Positions 47,210-56,122 of a stretch of 64,000 nucleotides of DNA are shown here, piece after piece; the stretch's first letter is position 1, and the number at the start of each line of letters is the position of its first letter. The notes beneath the pieces were generated by a model. It was not told the origin of the DNA. It saw only the letters and a program-made list of their open reading frames with translations, and did not search any database. The translations under genes were made by a program, and so were the position numbers. The stretch is from Picosynechococcus sp. PCC 7117 (GTDB lineage Bacteria > Cyanobacteriota > Cyanobacteriia > Cyanobacteriales > MRBY01): NCBI RefSeq assembly GCF_001693275.1, contig NZ_CP016477.1, positions 1,922,001-1,986,000 of the forward strand, in the 5' to 3' direction.

Positions 47210-47806
47210 ATGGAAAAACCCGCCCAAACTCAATATCCAATTCACCCCCTACTGCGTCAACGGTTTAGTACGGTCATCTTTGATGGCGATCGCCCCGTCG
47301 AAGCAGAAAAAATTGGGAGCTTATTAGAAGCCGCCCGGTGGGCTGCCTCTTGTTTTAATGAACAGCCTTGGCGGTTTTTGGTGGCCACAAAAGCTGATGC
47401 TGCTGCCTATGGCAAAATGTTGGACTGCCTGATGGAAACAAACCAGACCTGGGCAAAAAACGCATACATTCTGATGATTTCTGTCGGAAAACAGCGATTT
47501 ACCCGCAATGATAACCCGAATCCCTACGGAATGTATGATGTGGGCCAAGCCTTGACCAGTTTAACGATCCAAGCTGAAGCCCTCGGTCTGCGGGTACACC
47601 AAATGGGCGGTTTCGATAAAGACAAAGCCCGTGACCGCTACAAAATTCCCGCTGGCTTTGAACCGGCCGCTGCCGTGGCCATTGGCTATCCGGGTGATAT
47701 TACCACAGCACCAGAAGCCCTCCAGGAACGGGAACAGACCCCCCGTAGCCGCAAACCCTTCGCGGAAATTGTCTTTACTGGAACTTGGGAAAATCCCTAT
47801 TTCTAA
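47210..47806 (+). CDS. Nitroreductase family protein
   Basis: FMN-dependent NAD(P)H oxidoreductase, 198 residues: FDGDRPVEAEKIGSLLEAAR, AASCFNEQPWRFLVATK, YDVGQALTSLTIQAEALGL and the C-terminal AVAIGYPGD. Family members reduce nitro compounds, quinones or flavins; the physiological substrate is unknown. Its stop codon overlaps, tail to tail by 4 bp, the stop of the cytochrome b561-like gene. Confidence 0.9.
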   Translation: MEKPAQTQYPIHPLLRQRFSTVIFDGDRPVEAEKIGSLLEAARWAASCFNEQPWRFLVATKADAAAYGKMLDCLMETNQTWAKNAYILMISVGKQRFTRNDNPNPYGMYDVGQALTSLTIQAEALGLRVHQMGGFDKDKARDRYKIPAGFEPAAAVAIGYPGDITTAPEALQEREQTPRSRKPFAEIVFTGTWENPYF

Positions 47807-48468
47807 AAATTAAACAGGGGCACAACCAAGGCAAAAAGCACCCCTAAACCCACAATGATTTCTAGGGATTTCAGTAACAAGCTCTGTTGCTGCTGGAATC
47901 CCTGTAACCAGTTTTTGGGGCGATCGCCTTCCCGTTGCCCCAGACTAACCATCGAAGTTAATAGGGGGACACCTCCAACTTTAATGCCCAAAAGTAAGTG
48001 CAGAGCCAGCGCCCCAAACATGACCCCCCAGGCCAACAGATGACCAAGGTAGGCGAAATGATTGAGTTCTCCTGCCGGTAGCCATTCTTCCTTCATCATC
48101 CGGCCTGTAATGACGGCTAAGGTTCCCGCCAGCAGCATGCCTGTATTAATCAGTCGATGGGCCGAAACCCACCAAATCGGTTTTCCCAGTTGCTTTAATT
48201 GCGTCAGGGAATTCGGCTGCAACAAACGGCGATCGCCCAGACGAAAACTGTACACCGCAAAGAACGGTAGCAATAAAAAGAATGTTAAGGCGATCGTTCC
48301 ATGGATGCCCTGCATCGCTTCAATCTGCGGCAGACCCAAACGGCCCCAGCGACCATCATAAATGTCGTAAACCCAAAACCCCGTATCTAAAGCCAGCAAT
48401 ACCAGAATCGCCGTTAAACCATGGAGCAAGCGCAATAAAATAGGTTGATACGGTTTAGATTGTGCCAT
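47803..48468 (-). CDS. Cytochrome b561-like membrane protein
   Basis: 221 residues with four to five transmembrane helices and histidines placed as in the cytochrome b561/b-N family: LLRLLHGLTAILVLLALDTG, QGIHGTIALTFFLLLPF, SAHRLINTGMLLAGT and HLLAWGVMFGALALHLLLG. These are probably haem b ligands. A membrane electron carrier is likely; the partner is not known. Nothing in the neighbourhood fixes its role. Confidence 0.8.
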   Translation of the reverse strand: MAQSKPYQPILLRLLHGLTAILVLLALDTGFWVYDIYDGRWGRLGLPQIEAMQGIHGTIALTFFLLLPFFAVYSFRLGDRRLLQPNSLTQLKQLGKPIWWVSAHRLINTGMLLAGTLAVITGRMMKEEWLPAGELNHFAYLGHLLAWGVMFGALALHLLLGIKVGGVPLLTSMVSLGQREGDRPKNWLQGFQQQQSLLLKSLEIIVGLGVLFALVVPLFNF

Positions 48469-48542
48469 GGCCCCACAATGTCTTTGAGATTGCTAATACT
48501 TACTCAATTTTACGCAAAAAAGCAACCCATTTCCCTAAGACA

Positions 48543-50513
48543 TTACCGTAACGCAGACTTTGGCAGCGGCAGAGACCCAGGATAACGGATCACCTCCCGC
48601 TGACGAGTCTTATCTCCGTTGGGATCGGCCAACAAAACATTACGGATGAAACGGGCGGCAATGCGCTGCAAGAGTCCCTCAGCGATTTTCTGACCTAATT
48701 GTTGCGTTTCCGGCTTAATGAGCACTTTAGGAATCAAAGGCAAAATAAACATCGGGTCAAAATCAGGGGTTTCCTGGAGGATACGCCAAATATTTTGAAT
48801 GTGCACCAGGTTCGCCCGGTCTTCTGCACTCATCCCCCTAGTCTGGTTGTGGGTCGGCTTTTGGCCCAACTGCTCTTGTACCAAACTGGTAATGTTTTGG
48901 AAGGTATTACGTCCGAGGATATCCACCGATTGAATAATTTCTTCGGCAAGGCGCTCCCGGATAAATTCACCCCGTTCTGAAAAGATATAGTCAATGGCTT
49001 GATTAACCGCCCCTTTAAGATCGTAGTCAGTAGAATCCTTCGCATTGTTCAGTAAATTTTCGAGGCGATTCCAGCGAAAACTGCCTTCTTTAAACAATAA
49101 ATCCTTCAGAGAATGACGCAATTCCGGAGAATTATCGGTCAACAAGCGTTTTGCAACATAGGGATAAGCTTTACTCAAGACTTTAAATTCTGGATCAACA
49201 CCAATGGCAATCCCTTCGAGGGTCACCATCGAACGAATAATCAAAGCATAGTAGGCAGGCACCTTAAACGGAAATTCGTACATAATGCCCGACATTTGAT
49301 CCGTGATGCTCTTGAAATTAAGTTCCGCCACACTAGCCCCCAAAGCATTATTAAAAACGGTGCTTAGGGCGGGTACGATGGGCGCAAGATCAGTATCTGG
49401 CTTGAGAAAATCTAATTTGACATAGTCATGGGCCAGGGCTTCAAAATCGCGGTTAACTAGGTGCACCACAGCTTCGATTAACCCATAACGTTGGTAGGGT
49501 TCGATCATGCTCATCATGCCAAAGTCTAGATAAGCGAGGCGACCATCATCGAGGGCTAAAAGATTACCGGGGTGGGGATCAGCATGGAAAAAGCCAAATT
49601 CCAGGAGTTGGCGGAGGGAACATTCCACCCCGACTTCGACTAAATGGGTGGCATCAATCCCTTTGGCGGCGACTTCCTTGAGGTTAGTTAGCTTCGTGCC
49701 ATCGAGCCACTCCATGGTGAGGACGCGCTTACCGGTATATTTCCAGTAAATTTTTGGCACATAGATTTCTGCCATGCCGCCGTAGAGTTTTTTGAATTTT
49801 TCTGCGTTACGTCCTTCCTGGGCATAGTTCATTTCTTCGAAAATACGCGCCGCAAATTCGTCGGTAATGCCAATCAGGTCGGAGCGGACTTGTTTAACAT
49901 TATTTTGGAGCCAGCGGGCAATGCGCCGCATGATAAAAATATCGAGGTTGATGCGCTGTTGCAGGTCAGGGCGCTGAACTTTTACGGCAACTTTTTCGCC
50001 GGTTTTGAGGCGAGCTTGATAGACTTGGCCGAGGGAGGCGGCAGCAAGGGGATGATCTGAGATCTCGGCGTAGATTTTTTCGGGGGGTTGTCCTAATTCT
50101 TCTTCAATGAAGCGAAAGGCAATTTCATTCGGAAAGGAAGGGAGTTGATCCTGAAGACTGGTTAGCTCTGTCAGATAGACGGGAGGGACGAGGTCAGGAC
50201 GGGTAGAGAGGGCTTGGCCAATTTTGATGTAGGTGGGGCCTAATTTCGTCAGAATCGCCTTGAGGTGATCGGCTTGTTTCTGTTGGGCTTTAGGATTGTT
50301 GTTGTTTCCAGTGGCCTTAGCCCACCAAATTCTGAGTAGCAGGCCACTAAAGCTGGAAATAATGGTGAGGAGGCGTCCCAGAACAGCAAAGGGACGATTG
50401 CGGTATTTGGCTTCGATCGCCTCTGGATTGTAACGCCACAGCTCGGACTCCTGGGCGGGCTGTTCGATGACCGAATTGACCGGGGTCGCGGGGGTACGGG
50501 TCTGGTATGGCAT
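48543..50513 (-). CDS. ABC1/AarF/UbiB-family atypical kinase
   Basis: 656 residues. An N-terminal KxGQ motif (TYIKIGQALSTRPDLVP), an Ala-rich nucleotide loop (PLAAASLGQVYQA), catalytic EWLDGTKL, HADPHPGNLLAL and DFGMMSMI are all present. Cyanobacterial members are homologous to plastid plastoglobule ABC1 kinases and to UbiB, and are linked to prenylquinone (plastoquinone, tocopherol) metabolism. Which of several paralogues this is cannot be told. The C-terminal 150 residues are a helical extension. Confidence 0.92.
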   Translation of the reverse strand: MPYQTRTPATPVNSVIEQPAQESELWRYNPEAIEAKYRNRPFAVLGRLLTIISSFSGLLLRIWWAKATGNNNNPKAQQKQADHLKAILTKLGPTYIKIGQALSTRPDLVPPVYLTELTSLQDQLPSFPNEIAFRFIEEELGQPPEKIYAEISDHPLAAASLGQVYQARLKTGEKVAVKVQRPDLQQRINLDIFIMRRIARWLQNNVKQVRSDLIGITDEFAARIFEEMNYAQEGRNAEKFKKLYGGMAEIYVPKIYWKYTGKRVLTMEWLDGTKLTNLKEVAAKGIDATHLVEVGVECSLRQLLEFGFFHADPHPGNLLALDDGRLAYLDFGMMSMIEPYQRYGLIEAVVHLVNRDFEALAHDYVKLDFLKPDTDLAPIVPALSTVFNNALGASVAELNFKSITDQMSGIMYEFPFKVPAYYALIIRSMVTLEGIAIGVDPEFKVLSKAYPYVAKRLLTDNSPELRHSLKDLLFKEGSFRWNRLENLLNNAKDSTDYDLKGAVNQAIDYIFSERGEFIRERLAEEIIQSVDILGRNTFQNITSLVQEQLGQKPTHNQTRGMSAEDRANLVHIQNIWRILQETPDFDPMFILPLIPKVLIKPETQQLGQKIAEGLLQRIAARFIRNVLLADPNGDKTRQREVIRYPGSLPLPKSALR

Positions 50514-50629
50514 AGTTTATCCGATGCGATCGCCTACAGTTGAATGGGTTGCATTGTAAATGATTGTAACAAATGTTTCTGGGTTACTCATCTACGGGAA
50601 CTGCAGACGATCAAAGCGGCGGGAGGTGC

Positions 50630-51967
50630 TTAATTAGAGATGGCACCAGATGAGCGGGCGCTGAGGGGGGCTTGTTTGCCTGGAGTTTCACTAAGGCGCT
50701 GGTTCTGGAGAATATTGACTGCCTTGAGAAACTGAGGATCAGCACTCGTCCCGATCAAACTCGGATCGAGACGCAGTTGCGTGAACTGTTCATTATCCAG
50801 TTCTACGGTAATGTCAGGACTAACCCCATTCATATTGATACTCATGCCACTGGGGGGATAGTACCGGGAGATTGTGACTGCCAGGCCCGCACCGTTGGAT
50901 AATTCATGGACTGATTGGACGGTGCCCTTGCCGTAAGTACGAGTCCCTACCAGGGTTGCCCGTTGGTTGTCCTTGAGGGCCGCCGCTAAGATTTCGCTGG
51001 CACTGGCGGAGTTTTCATCCACAAGCACCACGAGGGGTAAATCGGTAATCGCTGTTTGGTTGGCGCTAAATTGGCGATCGCCCCCTTTGCGATCCACCGT
51101 GCGAACGATTGCCCCTTCTTCCATCCACATCCGGGCAATATCAACGCTGGAGTAGAGTAAGCCCCCAGGATTTCCCCGGAGATCCAGTACAAAACCCGTA
51201 ACCGTTTCTGCCTTTAGGTCTTGGATCGCGTTATACATTTGCTCAGCGGCATGGGAACTAAACTCATCAAGGCGAATGTAGCCAACTTTTTCGTCCCCGA
51301 TGGTTTGTACCCCGTAGTTCACCGTGGCCAATTCAATTTTTGCCCGCGTAATCGCAAGATCTAGGGAAGACTGGTCGCGGCGACGAATTTTTAAATTCAC
51401 TTCAGTCCCTTCTAGGCCCCGAATCAGTTCCGAAGACTGCTCTAGGCTCAAAAGAGCGGTCACCTGACCATCAATTTGCATAATCTGATCTTCCGCTTGG
51501 ACTCCCGCCGCCTCTGCCGGAGAATCCGGGAGGACATCGACCACCGTCAAGATCCCAGTTTCCGCATTAATTTCCATGCGGATGCCAATGCCAGATAGTT
51601 CTCCGGTGGTTTGGCTGGTTAGGGTTTCAAACTCCTCTGGATCAAGGAATCGAGTGTAGGGATCTCCCAAGCTTCTGAGGGCACCACGAATTTGACGATA
51701 GGCCGTGTCATAGGTATCGTAGTTCTGGCTTAATAAATCTTCGCGGAGCTTTAGCCAAGATTCCGGCTCAAAATTTTTGGCAACGGATTCTGTGTAGACG
51801 ATCTGCCACATCTCATCAACGATGGCTTTCGGACTATCTTCCATCGCGGCGATCGCCGGACGAGACAAACTGGGCACAGTCAACAAAACTAAAACAGATA
51901 ACGTTCTGAGGGCACCCTTTACAAAAGTATCTGGGCAACGAGGCAAAGACAGAGCAATCTTTTTCAT
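50630..51967 (-). CDS. Carboxyl-terminal processing protease (S41 family)
   Basis: Secreted or lumenal serine protease of 445 residues. A signal peptide (MKKIALSLPRCPDTFVKGAL..., cut near RPAIAA), a PDZ domain (about 125-205, GIGIRMEINAETGILTVVDV) and the S41 core follow, with GFVLDLRGNPGGLL, nucleophile Ser in DENSASASEIL and Lys in GTRTYGKGTVQS. One family member, CtpA, matures photosystem II D1; this could be CtpB or CtpC instead. Start ATG 51967; the frame opens 25 codons earlier, but that text precedes the signal peptide. Confidence 0.92.
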   Translation of the reverse strand: MKKIALSLPRCPDTFVKGALRTLSVLVLLTVPSLSRPAIAAMEDSPKAIVDEMWQIVYTESVAKNFEPESWLKLREDLLSQNYDTYDTAYRQIRGALRSLGDPYTRFLDPEEFETLTSQTTGELSGIGIRMEINAETGILTVVDVLPDSPAEAAGVQAEDQIMQIDGQVTALLSLEQSSELIRGLEGTEVNLKIRRRDQSSLDLAITRAKIELATVNYGVQTIGDEKVGYIRLDEFSSHAAEQMYNAIQDLKAETVTGFVLDLRGNPGGLLYSSVDIARMWMEEGAIVRTVDRKGGDRQFSANQTAITDLPLVVLVDENSASASEILAAALKDNQRATLVGTRTYGKGTVQSVHELSNGAGLAVTISRYYPPSGMSINMNGVSPDITVELDNEQFTQLRLDPSLIGTSADPQFLKAVNILQNQRLSETPGKQAPLSARSSGAISN

Positions 51968-52705
51968 GGAGATCTGAAGGCGAAAGAAAAAGGGGGGAGG
52001 AATGGCGCAAATCACCCCATTGGGACAGGTCAAAGTCAACAATCTACTTTCCTTCTGACTTCCCCACCGGAAAAACGGTTGGAAAAAGTTCCCTGGAAAC
52101 CCCTGGGCTTGACCCTAAAAACGCTGTGGGCGAGAAATTTGCAAGTCTCGTACGCTTTTAGATCAGCTTAGAGGGGAGATTGACTCGACCGAATCTTGTG
52201 CGGTTGCCCTCCATTGTAATCAATTCAGTTTTGCTTTTATCGGGTACGACAGCACATTCTTACAAAGGGCTTAACGGGTCGCTGAAGCCATGGGACATCT
52301 GTATCTCAATTACTCCACCAATTAGCCCCAATTTTCAGCAATTATGCTGGGGTAGTAATCCGCTATTCCACAGAAGTCGAGGTGATTCTGTTACTATCTG
52401 CCGCTGAGCATCTTAGGGATCAAGAGATACCACGTTGCCACCCCGACTAATGAATCTGCGGAGAAGCTAGATCTCCGTAATAAATCTATGCAATGTAGGG
52501 CAAGAATGGTGCTTTTGCTTTAAGATAGGCGAGATTTTTCGTCCCATGGGTAAACAACTGTAAAAATCAAGAAATTTATATTATTTTTGCCCTTAAATCG
52601 TTGTATCTCCGATTTTTTCTCGCTACCATTGGACTTGAGTTATAAGTGCTCGATCAACCATCTGTAACCTTAACTGGCTGCTGCTAGTGAAAGCTCAAGC
52701 GACCT
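51968..52705. other. 738-bp gene-poor region with a candidate structured RNA
   Basis: The largest gap in the window, between divergent ctp and remA. I find no good coding frame, tRNA, tmRNA or RNase P RNA signature. It contains a nested structure at 52309-52359 and a second hairpin near 52459-52477 (CGGAGA-agctag-TCTCCG type), so an uncharacterised small RNA or a long remA leader is possible. Confidence 0.5.
52309..52359. ncRNA. Candidate structured RNA element
   Basis: Three nested complementary pairs: outer ATTACT (52309-52314)/AGTAAT (52354-52359), middle CCCC (52326-52329)/GGGG, and inner CAGCA-atta-TGCTG (52336-52349). Nesting of three arms within 51 bp is more than expected by chance in such a sequence. 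Strand and function unknown; it could be part of a small RNA or a protein-binding site. Confidence 0.35.
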
Positions 52706-52978
52706 ATGGAAATACAATTAATTAATATCGGTTTCGGTAATATTGTCTCTGCCAATCGTGTCATTGCGATTGTGAGTCCTGAGTCTGCACCGATCAAACG
52801 GATCATTAGCGATGCGCGCGATCGCGGCCAATTAATTGATGCCACCTATGGTAGACGTACCCGAGCAGTGATTATTACAGATTCCAGCCATGTGGTACTA
52901 TCAGCGATCCAACCAGAGACAGTGGCCCATCGCTTTGTTGTGCAAAAAGATCCCGCCATGGCGATGACCAAAGTTTAA
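52706..52978 (+). CDS. remA: RemA-like regulatory protein (DUF370)
   Basis: 90 residues starting [20 protein letters not shown], with [20 protein letters not shown] and [20 protein letters not shown], the DUF370/RemA signature. RemA activates biofilm matrix genes in Bacillus as a ring-shaped DNA-binding protein; cyanobacterial function is not established. It lies 35 bp before gmk, a pairing conserved in many bacteria. Confidence 0.9.
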
Positions 52979-53013
52979 CGGTTGAGTTATCATCTCCCGT
53001 CGCCGTCGAATCC

Positions 53014-53568
53014 ATGACCACCCCCGGAAAATTAATTGTCCTCACAGGGCCCAGTGGTGTTGGTAAAGGAACCTTAGTTCGTTCTTTACTGCCGCGCCAC
53101 CAAAATTTATTTCTCTCGATCTCAGCAACAACCCGTCAGCCCCGCCCCGGAGAAGTGGATGGGCAAGACTATTTTTTCAAAACCCGTGAACAATTTGAGG
53201 CGATGATTGCTGCGGGGGAGCTCCTCGAATGGGCCGAGTATGCGGGAAATTACTATGGCACCCCTCTGCCTCCGATGAAAACACAAATTCAACAGGGAAA
53301 CTTTGTCATCCTCGAAATCGAGGTCATTGGGGCCAACCAAGTTAAAGACATCTATGCAGATGCCCTCAGAATCTTTATTTTGCCACCGTCCTTTGAAGAA
53401 TTAGAACAGCGGCTGCGGGGACGGGGCAATGATCCAGAAGCGGCGATCGCCAAACGGCTCGTCCGGGCAAAAGAAGAACTGGCCATGAGCCACGAGTTCG
53501 ACCATGAAATTGTCAATGACGACCTAGAAACAGCCTTAACAGAACTCGAAAAAGTGATTTTCAGCTAG
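53014..53568 (+). CDS. gmk: Guanylate kinase
   Basis: Phosphorylates GMP to GDP. 184 residues with the P-loop LTGPSGVGKGTLVRSLL, the GMP-binding segment SATTRQPRPGEVDGQDYFF and the lid RLRGRGNDPEAAIAKRL. Full length. It follows remA closely and precedes clpP1 by 78 bp. Confidence 0.97.
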   Translation: MTTPGKLIVLTGPSGVGKGTLVRSLLPRHQNLFLSISATTRQPRPGEVDGQDYFFKTREQFEAMIAAGELLEWAEYAGNYYGTPLPPMKTQIQQGNFVILEIEVIGANQVKDIYADALRIFILPPSFEELEQRLRGRGNDPEAAIAKRLVRAKEELAMSHEFDHEIVNDDLETALTELEKVIFS

Positions 53569-53646
53569 CCGAAACGCCACCGCTGCCAACTGAATCCATT
53601 ACAATCAAACAAATAAGACATAAACAACAACGAGCTTACAGACCCC

Positions 53647-54243
53647 ATGATTCCAACCGTTATCGAAAGTTCTGGTCGGGGCGAACGTGCCTTTGATATT
53701 TACTCTCGTCTACTCCGGGAACGCATTGTGTTTCTCGGCACCCAAGTCAACGACGAAATTGCCAATCTCATCGTGGCACAGTTGTTATTCCTCGAAGCCG
53801 ATGATCCCGAAAAGGATATTTACCTCTACATCAATTCTCCGGGTGGTTCTGTCTCAGCCGGCATGGGGATCTTCGATACGATGAACCAAGTGCGTCCGGA
53901 TGTTTGTACGATCTGTATTGGTCTAGCGGCCAGTATGGGGGCGTTTCTGCTGAGTGCTGGGGCCAAAGGGAAGCGCATGAGCTTACCCAACTCCCGGATT
54001 ATGATCCACCAACCCCTAGGCGGCGCCCAGGGTCAGGCGACGGATATTGAAATTCAAGCCAAAGAAATTCTTTATCTCAAAGGCAAGCTCAACCAACACC
54101 TGGCTGACCACACAGGCCAACCTTTAGAAAAGATTGAGATTGATACAGACCGCGATTTCTTCATGTCTGCGGCGGAAGCAAAGGATTATGGCCTCATTGA
54201 TCAGGTCATTGAGAGAAGTCCTTCGGCCACAAATCCAGCTTAG
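53647..54243 (+). CDS. clpP1: ATP-dependent Clp protease proteolytic subunit, ClpP1-like
   Basis: 198-residue serine protease. The catalytic triad is visible: Ser in [14 protein letters not shown], His in [10 protein letters not shown] and Asp in [27 protein letters not shown] is the oxyanion region. Cyanobacteria have three ClpP and one ClpR; the active triad rules out ClpR. A solitary gene without clpX and the length of 198 favour ClpP1. A terminator follows. Confidence 0.92.
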   Translation: MIPTVIESSGRGERAFDIYSRLLRERIVFLGTQVNDEIANLIVAQLLFLEADDPEKDIYLYINSPGGSVSAGMGIFDTMNQVRPDVCTICIGLAASMGAFLLSAGAKGKRMSLPNSRIMIHQPLGGAQGQATDIEIQAKEILYLKGKLNQHLADHTGQPLEKIEIDTDRDFFMSAAEAKDYGLIDQVIERSPSATNPA

Positions 54244-54270
54244 ATTTTTTTCTGTGGTGAATGATCGATC

Positions 54271-54297
54271 ATCCTCCTATTCCTAGGGGGATTTTTT
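54271..54297 (+). terminator. Intrinsic terminator of clpP1
   Basis: ATCCTCCTA-ttcc-TAGGGGGAT followed by TTTTTT: nine pairs including one G-T wobble. It abuts the end of the convergent methyltransferase gene. Confidence 0.9.
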
Positions 54298-55108
54298 ATG
54301 ATAGGGGTTTGTCACCTGTGGCGCGATAAATGGTCAGGGTAATTGCGCCGTGGGGATGTTGCGGCACTTGGCGGAAGTGAATCAAGCCGTTTTCGAGGCG
54401 GTCTTGATTTTTGCCTAATTTCTCTACCATCTGGGGGATCATCAGTTTGATCCAGGTGTCGAGATGATCGACTAAGCCTTTTAGGTCTTGATTTTGGGGA
54501 CTGTGCCAATGGTGAACGGCGATCGCCTCATTTTTAATCCCAGTAAAGCCTGCCTGTTCTAAATATCCCCCTAAGCTGCGACCAACGTAGGGATTGCCGT
54601 CTGCAACTTGAAATAATTCACAAAGAGCCTGCTGAAAATAGTCAAAATCAGGATGGGGCGGATAGATTAAAAGATTTTGGTAATCGGTTTCTGTTAGGCA
54701 AATTGTGCCCCCTGGTCGTAAAACCCGCAACGCTTCAGCAATAATTCCCGCTGGATCGGGTACGTGCTCTAGCAACCAAACCGTCAGGGCAAAATCAAAG
54801 GTATTTTCTGCCCAGGGCAAAGCGTAGGCATCTCCCACCTGGAGGTCAGTCTTGAACCCCAGGCGACGTAAATATTCTGTGGCATAGGCAATTTGACGGG
54901 GTTGGTGATCGATACCCGCAAAGGTTAGGGTGGGAAACTTTTCACCGATGATCCCAAGGACAGCGCCGACGCCGCAACCGATGTCTAAAATTTTCGCCTT
55001 GGGGTCAAATGCGAGATCTTTTAACAACAGGCGATCGCCCCAGTAGCATGCTTGATCAACGAGACGTTGTTGTTCCTCTGGATCATACCCGTGGATATAT
55101 TCAGCCAT
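54296..55108 (-). CDS. Class I SAM-dependent methyltransferase
   Basis: 270 residues. Motif I AKILDIGCGVGAVLGIIGE binds S-adenosylmethionine; FAGIDHQPRQIAYA, LQVGDAYALPWAENTFDFAL and EALRVLRPGGTICLTE are the later core motifs. It is of the small-molecule methyltransferase 11 type. The substrate is unknown. It is divergent from the lexA region and ends at the clpP1 terminator. Confidence 0.88.
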   Translation of the reverse strand: MAEYIHGYDPEEQQRLVDQACYWGDRLLLKDLAFDPKAKILDIGCGVGAVLGIIGEKFPTLTFAGIDHQPRQIAYATEYLRRLGFKTDLQVGDAYALPWAENTFDFALTVWLLEHVPDPAGIIAEALRVLRPGGTICLTETDYQNLLIYPPHPDFDYFQQALCELFQVADGNPYVGRSLGGYLEQAGFTGIKNEAIAVHHWHSPQNQDLKGLVDHLDTWIKLMIPQMVEKLGKNQDRLENGLIHFRQVPQHPHGAITLTIYRATGDKPLS

Positions 55109-55130
55109 ATCCTTATTTTCTACCCAAAAT

Positions 55131-55292
55131 ATGCCTGCTCAACAATCTAACGCACTTAATCACCCTTTCTCTGTCATTGTGGCTTGTTTTTGGCGGATTC
55201 AAGTCAGGGTTGCGAGGGAGATCAAACGCGATAAAGCTCAAAAAATATTACAGATTGGCCGCGAAGTTGTTGCCATTGGGAACATAGTTTAG
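55131..55292 (+). CDS. Possible small protein of 53 residues upstream of lexA
   Basis: An ATG-to-TAG frame encoding MPAQQSNALNHPFSVIVACF then a basic helical part with VAREIKRDKAQKILQIGREV and a hydrophobic end VVAIGNIV. The last part would make a plausible amphipathic helix, and residue choice looks protein-like. There is no ribosome site, and I know no homologue. It runs from the divergent methyltransferase start to the edge of the lexA operator-like repeat. Treat as tentative. Confidence 0.3.
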   Translation: MPAQQSNALNHPFSVIVACFWRIQVRVAREIKRDKAQKILQIGREVVAIGNIV

Positions 55293-55324
55293 TACAAATC
55301 ATCTTAAGATCATGTGTTTTGTAC
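55292..55324. promoter_or_regulatory. Inverted repeat upstream of lexA, possible operator
   Basis: GTACAAA at 55292-55298 and TTTGTAC at 55318-55324 flank a central ten-base palindrome ATCTTAAGAT at 55301-55310. It lies about 90 bp before the lexA ATG. Cyanobacterial LexA boxes contain GTAC half-sites, but the usual close spacing (RGTACNNNDGTWCB) is not met, so autoregulation is only a possibility. Confidence 0.4.
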
Positions 55325-55411
55325 CATGGCACCATAAACATTCAACGCCTTCACGCCCCTGGCTTGTCTATTGAAGTGATTAGCTCGCGGCACTGGCGCA
55401 ATATTTCGACT

Positions 55412-56029
55412 ATGCAAAAATTAACCGTCGCCCAACAAGAACTCTACGATTGGCTTGTTTACTACATCCAGACAAACCAACATGCCCCATCCATTCGCCA
55501 GATGATGGTCGCGATGAATTTGCGATCGCCAGCACCAATCCAAAGCCGTTTAGAACGACTGCGCAAGAAAAAATACATCGACTGGATCGATGGCAAAGCC
55601 CGTACTCTCAAGATTTTGCGCCCCCAACAACAGCGAGAAGGTCTGCCGATTCTGGGGACAATTACCGCTGGTGGCCTGGTTGAACCTTTTACGGATGATC
55701 AAAGTGAGACCCTGATCCTCAATCAAGTCGTCAACCAACCCAATTGTTATGCCCTCAAAGTCACCGGTGACAGCATGATTGAAGCCTTCATTACCGAAGG
55801 GGACTACGCGATTATGCAAAAAGTATTTGACCCAGACCGTGTTAAAAATGGCACCATTGTTGCGGCGCGTGTGACAGGGGACGGCACAACCCTAAAGCAC
55901 TTTTATCGGGAAGGAAAAAAAGTTGTTCTTAAGCCCGCAAACCCCAAGTATGACGAAATAAAAACCGATGCGCTCAATGTCGATTTACAGGGAGTTTTAG
56001 TGGGAGTTTGGCGCGGCTACGGCCAATAG
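55412..56029 (+). CDS. lexA: LexA family transcriptional repressor
   Basis: 205 residues starting MQKLTVAQQELYDWLVYYIQ. The N-terminal winged helix has HAPSIRQMMVAMNLRSPAPIQ; the C-terminal S24 peptidase domain has the Ala86-Gly87 cleavage pair (GTITAGGLVEPF), Ser121 (VTGDSMIEAFI) and Lys162 (GTTLKHFY). All residues needed for RecA-stimulated self-cleavage seem present. Family alignment fixes the start at 55412; the frame stays open 31 codons upstream. Cyanobacterial LexA often regulates carbon or redox genes rather than a classic SOS response. Confidence 0.94.
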   Translation: MQKLTVAQQELYDWLVYYIQTNQHAPSIRQMMVAMNLRSPAPIQSRLERLRKKKYIDWIDGKARTLKILRPQQQREGLPILGTITAGGLVEPFTDDQSETLILNQVVNQPNCYALKVTGDSMIEAFITEGDYAIMQKVFDPDRVKNGTIVAARVTGDGTTLKHFYREGKKVVLKPANPKYDEIKTDALNVDLQGVLVGVWRGYGQ

Positions 56030-56122
56030 GCGACGATAAACTTCAATAGAAATAGAAAGTACAACCCCTAAATTGTTTGACTTGCAGAGATATTCATTCA
56101 GGTTACTGTTAATCTTTGTTAT

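Noticed and set aside
52180-52407. 75-residue plus-strand frame upstream of remA
   Set aside because: Low-complexity, Cys/Trp/Ser-scattered text without a family look or ribosome site. It also covers the nested hairpin.
55292-55324. Canonical LexA box
   Set aside because: The GTAC half-sites are about 26 bp apart instead of closely spaced as in RGTACNNNDGTWCB, so I list it only as a possible operator.
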